Below, one piece after another: positions 58,287 to 64,000 of a stretch of DNA of 64,000 nt. How positions within the stretch are numbered: the stretch's first letter is position 1; the number at the start of each line of letters is the position of its first letter. The position numbers were made by a program, and so were the translations under genes. The notes beneath the pieces are model-generated. The model had not been told where the DNA came from. It made no database searches and worked only from the letters and a program-made list of their open reading frames with translations. Source of the DNA: Stenotrophomonas sp046736075 (lineage in GTDB: Bacteria > Pseudomonadota > Gammaproteobacteria > Xanthomonadales > Xanthomonadaceae); contig NZ_CP177163.1 of NCBI RefSeq assembly GCF_046736075.1, positions 1,178,001-1,242,000 on the forward strand, written 5' to 3'.

Positions 58287-58605
58287 GCGTCACCGTGGGA
58301 ATAGGAACGACCGCACGCATCTCCAAGGCTCCCTCACGGGGTCACCGGCATGGACCGCGGCGGGCCCACTATTGTGGACGACCCGGCGCGAAGGCGCAAA
58401 GAACGCCCCCACGGCGGCCGGCGGCCCGACCTTTTCCGACCACTTTTCAGTCAGTTGCGCTCCCTCCCGGGGGGCCAGCGGCGCGCCGGGGCCGACAGGC
58501 CGCGCAAACCGGGCCGGCCCACCCGCCCGCCCCCTCCAGCCCACGCCCCCCCATGCGCGGCCACACCCTCTACACTCCCCGCAATGCCTGAAGGGGAGTT
58601 CCGGC
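58287..58605. other. sucC / pilS divergent intergenic region
   Basis: 319 bp. TTGGAG-N17-TATTCC on the minus strand (58326-58298) resembles a promoter but would leave a leader of about five bases for sucC, so I do not trust it. The middle is very GC-rich (58480-58560), without repeats. The GGGGAG ribosome site of pilS is at the right end. Nothing else seen. Confidence 0.5.
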
Positions 58606-60219
58606 GTGTCACCCAGCGCTTCACTGATCGACCGCATCGAATCCATTCCGAGGCGGGAACTGTATTTTTTCGCGTTGTACCGCCTGCTGATCGCCTCGGT
58701 GATCATCGCGCTGCTGTTCAGCCCACTCAGTTCGATGGTGGGCGACGCCGACCACCCGCGCCTGGCGCGGATCGTCGGCACCGCCTATCTGCTGCTGTCC
58801 GTCCTGCTGCTGTTCATCGGCCGCAACGAGCGCTGGCTGCGCCCGATCGTGGTGGGCGGCGTGGCCGTGGACATCATCGCCGCGGTGCTGCTCGCCCATG
58901 CCCTGCCCGGCGCCAGTGCCGGCATCTCGATGTCGCTGCTGTTCAACATCGCCGCGGCAGCCACGCTGCTGCCGCTGTCGCTGGGCCTGGGCATTGCCGT
59001 CACCGCCAGTGCCGCCACGGCCGGGGAATACGTGTGGAAGCTGCTGGAGGGCGGCGACCCGACCCGTACCCTGGCCGAACTGGCGATGTTCGTCACCAGC
59101 TATCTCGCCCTGGCTTTCGTCAGCTACCAGGTCGGCAACCGCGCGCGCCGCAACCAGCAGCTGGCCAACCAGCGTGGCGCCGAAGTGGCCAACCTGTTCG
59201 AGATCAACGAACTGATCATCCGCCGCATGCGCACCGGCGTGCTGGTGGTGGACGGGGCCAACCGCATCACCCTGGCCAACGAGGCGGCCTCCACCCTGAT
59301 CGGCGATGCCGACGGCAACAGCGGCAGCGGGCGGCTGGAACTGGCCAGCGCCGCGCCGGAACTGGCGCGGCGCCTGCAGCGCTGGCGCAACGGGTGGACC
59401 AACGACGAACTCCCCATCCAGCTCTCGCCCGACCAGCCGGAAGTGCAGCCGCGCTTCGCCCGGCTCCTCGCGGGCAGCGACCTGACCCTGGTGTTCTTGG
59501 ACGACTCCAGCGTGGTCTCGCGCCGTGCCGAATCGCTCACCCTCTCGGCGATGGGCCGCTTCTCGGCCAGCCTGGCCCACGAAATCCGCAATCCGCTGGC
59601 GGCCATCAACTACGCCGCCCAGTTGCTGGAGGAATCCACCGCGATCGGCGAGACCGACCGCCGCCTGCTGCAGATCATCCACCAGCAGTGCCAGCGCACC
59701 AACGGCATCGTCGAAAGCGTGCTCGGGCTGGCGCGCCGCGAGCGCGCCAACCCGGAGAACCTGGACCTGGCCGCGTTCGTGCGGCGCTTCGTCATCGAGT
59801 ACAAGCAGGGCATCACCCTGGAAACGGACAGCGTCGAGCCGATCATCAGCGAGACCTCCGTGCACGCGCTGATGGACCCGCGCCACCTGCACCAGATCCT
59901 CACCGTGCTGGTGCACAACGCGCTCAAGTACGGCCGCATCGCGCAGGACCCGGCGCGCGTGCGGCTGCGCGTGGCGCGCCAGGAGCGCGCGGCGGTGATC
60001 GATGTGATGGACCGCGGCCCCGGCATCCCCGAGAGCGTGGCCAGCCAGCTGTTCCGCCCCTTCTACACCACCTCCGAGCACGGCACCGGACTGGGTCTGT
60101 ACATCGCCCGGGAGCTCTGCCGCGCCAACCAGGCCCGGCTCGAGTACGTGTCCGTACCGGCGGGCGGCGCCTGCTTCCGGTTGATCCTGCCCGGCCCGCA
60201 CACGATGCTGCACGAATGA
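58606..60219 (+). CDS. pilS: Type IV pilus sensor histidine kinase PilS
   Basis: 537 residues from GTG 58606, which has GGGGAG ~8 nt upstream. Six N-terminal hydrophobic segments (YRLLIASVIIALLFSPLSSM through FVTSYLALAFVSYQVG), a PAS-like linker (MRTGVLVVDGANRITLANEA), the dimerisation/phosphorylation H-box FSASLAHEIRNPLAAINYAA and a HATPase domain (VLVHNALKYGRI, GTGLGLYIARELC). In Pseudomonas PilS senses PilA levels in the inner membrane and controls PilR. pilR follows 78 bp on. Confidence 0.95.
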   Translation: MSPSASLIDRIESIPRRELYFFALYRLLIASVIIALLFSPLSSMVGDADHPRLARIVGTAYLLLSVLLLFIGRNERWLRPIVVGGVAVDIIAAVLLAHALPGASAGISMSLLFNIAAAATLLPLSLGLGIAVTASAATAGEYVWKLLEGGDPTRTLAELAMFVTSYLALAFVSYQVGNRARRNQQLANQRGAEVANLFEINELIIRRMRTGVLVVDGANRITLANEAASTLIGDADGNSGSGRLELASAAPELARRLQRWRNGWTNDELPIQLSPDQPEVQPRFARLLAGSDLTLVFLDDSSVVSRRAESLTLSAMGRFSASLAHEIRNPLAAINYAAQLLEESTAIGETDRRLLQIIHQQCQRTNGIVESVLGLARRERANPENLDLAAFVRRFVIEYKQGITLETDSVEPIISETSVHALMDPRHLHQILTVLVHNALKYGRIAQDPARVRLRVARQERAAVIDVMDRGPGIPESVASQLFRPFYTTSEHGTGLGLYIARELCRANQARLEYVSVPAGGACFRLILPGPHTMLHE

Positions 60220-60297
60220 CCGCAGACAACCGCACATCCGCCCACCCCGCGTCAAACATTTGTCGCCAATGACTCCCCTCGGCTATCTTCCCTCCTC

Positions 60298-61686
<1,389 letters not shown>

Positions 61687-61710
61687 GGGCCGGGCGCCGC
61701 CCGGCGCCCG

Positions 61711-63441
61711 TCAGTCCTTGGTGACGCGGTTGATCTCGGCCAGGCTGGTCACGCCAGCCGCGGCCTTCACCAGCGCCGACTGGCGCAGGTCATTGACCCC
61801 GGCGCGCTGCGCCGCTTCGGCGATCTGGATGGCGTTGCCGCCGGCCAGCACGATCACCGAAATCTCTTCGCTCATCGGCATCACCTGATAGATGCCGGTA
61901 CGGCCCTTGTAGCCTTCGGTGCATTCCTCGCAGCCCACCGGCTCGTACAGCCGGATCCCGGCATCGATCTGGTCCTGGGTGAAGCCCTCGGCCAGCAGCG
62001 CATGCGCGGGCAGCTCGATCGGCCGCTTGCAGTTGCCGCACAGCCGCCGCGCCAGGCGCTGGGCGATCACCAGGGTCACCGAACTGGTGATGTTGAACGG
62101 AGCGATGCCCATGTTCATCAGGCGCGCGATGGTCTGCGGTGCGTCGTTGGTATGCAGGGTGGACAGCACCATGTGGCCGGTCTGCGCGGCCTTGATCGCG
62201 ATCTCGGCCGTTTCCAGGTCGCGGATTTCGCCGACCATGATGATGTCCGGGTCCTGGCGCAGGAACGAGCGCAGCGCCGCGGCGAAGGTCATGCCGCGCT
62301 TGTTGTTCTGCTGCACCTGGTTCACGCCGGGCAGGCGGATTTCCACCGGATCTTCGGCGGTGGAGATGTTGCGCGTCTCGTCGTTGAGGATGCCCAGCGC
62401 GGTGTACAGCGACACCGTCTTGCCCGAGCCGGTCGGGCCGGTCACCAGCACCATCCCGTAGGGCTTGTGGATGGCTTCCAGGAACAGCTTCTGCTGGTTC
62501 GGCTCGTAGCCGAGCTTGTCGATGCCCAGCTTGGCCGCGCTGCCATCCAGGATACGCAGCACGATCTTCTCGCCGAACAGCGTTGGCAGCGTGCTGACGC
62601 GGAAGTCGATCTGCCGGGTCTTGGACAGGTTGAGCTTGATGCGCCCGTCCTGCGGCACGCGCTTCTCGGCGATGTCCAGCTGCGACATCACCTTCAGACG
62701 TGCAGCGATGCGCTGGTTGAGCTTGACCGGCGCCTTGGCCACGTTCTTGAGCAGGCCGTCGATGCGGAAGCGCACCCGGTAATCGTCTTCGTAGGGCTCG
62801 AAATGGATGTCCGAGGCACCCTTGCGGATCGCATCGACCAGCACCTTGTTGACGAACTTCACCACCGGGGTGTCGTCGCCCTTGGCGTCCACGCCGGCAT
62901 CCGGGCTGCCGCCCTCCTCGTCGCCGCTGGAGACATCCAGATCGCCCATGCCCTCGTCGTCGCCGCCACCGAGCGCCGAGCCGAGGGTGTCATGACTGGA
63001 CTGCCACTGCTCCAGGGTGCGCTTGATCTGCTCCTCATCGACCAGGATCGGCTCCACCACCAGGTTGGTGTGGAACTTGATCTCGTCCAGCGAATGGGTC
63101 GGGTCGCTGGTGCCCACGAACAGCTTGCCGCCGCGCTTGAACAGCGGCAGCACGCGGTGCTTGCGCAGCAGCTCCTCGCTGACCAGGCTGATCGCGTTCT
63201 GGTTGCCATCGAACACCGACACGTCCAGCAGCGGCATGCCGAACTCCAGGGCGTTGGCCGCCGCCAGCTGCCCGGCAGTGACCAGCTTGTGCTCGGCAAA
63301 CCACTGCGGCAGCGGCTGCTTGGCGGCCGCGGCCTTGGCCATCGCGTCGCGCGCGGCCGCCTCGTCGAGCGCGCCGTCCTGGACCAGGCGACGTGCGATG
63401 CCGGTGATGCCGACGAGGTTGGCGGTGCTGACTACGGACAT
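61711..63441 (-). CDS. pilB: Type IV pilus assembly ATPase PilB
   Basis: 576 residues. N-terminal T2SSE-N domain (LDEAAARDAMAKAAAAKQPL, LLRKHRVLPLFKRGGKLFVG), a very acidic insert around residues 160-200 (GGGDDEGMGDLDVSSGDEEG), then the secretion ATPase: GPTGSGKTVSLYTALG, the Asp box, GEIRDLETAEIAIKAAQTGH, and the zinc-binding LCGNCKRP ... GCEECTEGYKGRTG. It powers pilus extension. No pilA or pilC adjoins in this window. Start MSVVSTANLV; I looked for a sigma-54 site upstream and found none. Confidence 0.95.
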   Translation of the reverse strand: MSVVSTANLVGITGIARRLVQDGALDEAAARDAMAKAAAAKQPLPQWFAEHKLVTAGQLAAANALEFGMPLLDVSVFDGNQNAISLVSEELLRKHRVLPLFKRGGKLFVGTSDPTHSLDEIKFHTNLVVEPILVDEEQIKRTLEQWQSSHDTLGSALGGGDDEGMGDLDVSSGDEEGGSPDAGVDAKGDDTPVVKFVNKVLVDAIRKGASDIHFEPYEDDYRVRFRIDGLLKNVAKAPVKLNQRIAARLKVMSQLDIAEKRVPQDGRIKLNLSKTRQIDFRVSTLPTLFGEKIVLRILDGSAAKLGIDKLGYEPNQQKLFLEAIHKPYGMVLVTGPTGSGKTVSLYTALGILNDETRNISTAEDPVEIRLPGVNQVQQNNKRGMTFAAALRSFLRQDPDIIMVGEIRDLETAEIAIKAAQTGHMVLSTLHTNDAPQTIARLMNMGIAPFNITSSVTLVIAQRLARRLCGNCKRPIELPAHALLAEGFTQDQIDAGIRLYEPVGCEECTEGYKGRTGIYQVMPMSEEISVIVLAGGNAIQIAEAAQRAGVNDLRQSALVKAAAGVTSLAEINRVTKD

Positions 63442-63525
63442 GTGGCGCCCCTTTGAGTACCTGCGCAAGATACTGCAGTTGCCAGGTGAAAGTCTTGAAA
63501 CACGCGCGAATCGGACCGCCCCCGC

Positions 63526-64000
63526 CTAGGGCGCCATACAGCGCCACAACGCCCGCGATGCCTCCAGGCTGGCGGCATCCACGTCCTGCGGGTCACCCAG
63601 GAAGTGCGCCACCAGCAGTCTGCCGCGTCCGTCACTGAGTGCCAGGCTCACCATCCCGGGAAGACGGCCGAAGTGGCTCCATGACGGCCCTTCCACCGGC
63701 GCTGGCCACCGTCGCCACCCATATGTGTAGTACGAGCCGTCTGGCAGCGCCACATCGGTGGGAAGATCGACAAGCGGAAGCGTCCTGGAAAGGGCGCCAT
63801 ACAGCTGATGCAGCGTTCCACTCCATCCGCCCGCCGCCCCCAACGGCGAATCCAGAGAAAGACGCAGATCAGGAGGCAAGCCCGACGGAGTCGACAACAG
63901 GATCTCACCCAACACACAGTAGCCAGCGTTGCTGTACAGCACCTGCTGGCCGACGCCCAGCTCCGGTCGACGCTGCAGTACGTCACGCGCGGCAGCCTGG
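63526..64000 (-). CDS. Serine hydrolase, beta-lactamase-related family (5' end outside window)
   Basis: The C-terminal ~158 residues are in the window and the frame is open to the edge. VLYSNAGYCVLGEILLS carries the Tyr-Ser-Asn motif of class C beta-lactamases and DD-peptidases; WSHFGRLPGMVSLALSDG corresponds to the family's third box, here HFG rather than HTG or KTG. The Ser-x-x-Lys motif would be upstream, beyond the edge. Substrate could be peptides or esters. It is 84 bp upstream of pilB on the same strand and probably independent. Confidence 0.8.
   Translation of the reverse strand, partial: QAAARDVLQRRPELGVGQQVLYSNAGYCVLGEILLSTPSGLPPDLRLSLDSPLGAAGGWSGTLHQLYGALSRTLPLVDLPTDVALPDGSYYTYGWRRWPAPVEGPSWSHFGRLPGMVSLALSDGRGRLLVAHFLGDPQDVDAASLEASRALWRCMAP

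Noticed and set aside
58298..58326. Sigma-70 promoter for sucC
   Set aside because: TTGGAG-N17-TATTCC is a moderate match, but the start would lie about five bases from the ATG.
63442..63530. Sigma-54 promoter for pilB
   Set aside because: A TGGCA and a TTGC are present but the GG and GC are about 15 bases apart instead of 10.

Overview
The window is high-GC (roughly two-thirds G+C by eye) chromosomal DNA of a Xanthomonadaceae bacterium, most likely Stenotrophomonas, and closest in gene content to plant-associated S. rhizophila-type strains. Four things point there: a divergent ampR / L2-type class A beta-lactamase pair; GTAG-headed palindromic REP repeats (the SMAG type described for S. maltophilia) in many intergenic gaps; a fused glucosylglycerol-phosphate phosphatase/synthase (ggpPS) behind an MFS gene, as reported for S. 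rhizophila; and the pilS-pilR-pilB arrangement. There is no prophage, integrase, transposase, CRISPR array, rRNA or recognisable tRNA. It looks like core chromosome with REP-driven local rearrangement.

Layout. 1-9.1 kb (minus strand): aspS, an extremely acidic protein, a GNAT acetyltransferase, an alpha/beta hydrolase, yebC, ruvC, ruvA, kup, ruvB and ybgC (cut by the edge). 9.3-15.7 kb: a DUF3011 secreted protein, a lipoprotein, the MFS-ggpPS operon and a 1.1 kb tandem array that has copied the last codons of ggpPS together with REPs. 15.7-17.7 kb: blaL2/ampR. 17.7-29.5 kb: an ABC-F protein, a TonB-dependent receptor behind a promoter with palindromic operators, a YbaL/Kef-type K+/H+ antiporter, an AraC/GyrI regulator, metY and clpB with a clear heat-shock promoter. 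29.7-35.2 kb: Fur box, fecI, fecR, a FecA-like receptor and a MauG-like di-haem peroxidase. 35.2-43.6 kb: GST, an NCS2-type permease, poxB, two envelope proteins and a second TonB receptor paralogous to the first. 43.8-47.7 kb: the trehalose cluster otsB-GH15-otsA. 48-56 kb: a YidB/OmpA fusion, DCC oxidoreductase, pgeF, rluD, bamD, a secretory lipase and nadE. 56-64 kb: sucCD, the pilS/pilR/pilB type IV pilus genes and the end of a serine hydrolase.

How it fits together. Two compatible-solute pathways (glucosylglycerol and trehalose) lie within 35 kb of each other, with a K+ importer (kup) and a K+ efflux-type antiporter (ybaL homologue) in the same window, so osmotic adaptation is a visible theme. 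Envelope functions (three TonB receptors, BamD, OmpA fusion, pilus assembly) are the second. The most unusual DNA is the REP-associated array behind ggpPS, followed by a dispersed ~90-130 bp palindromic element (two full copies, one partial), long hairpins before ybaL and otsB, and the FecIR-receptor-di-haem peroxidase unit, whose last gene has no ATG or GTG start.
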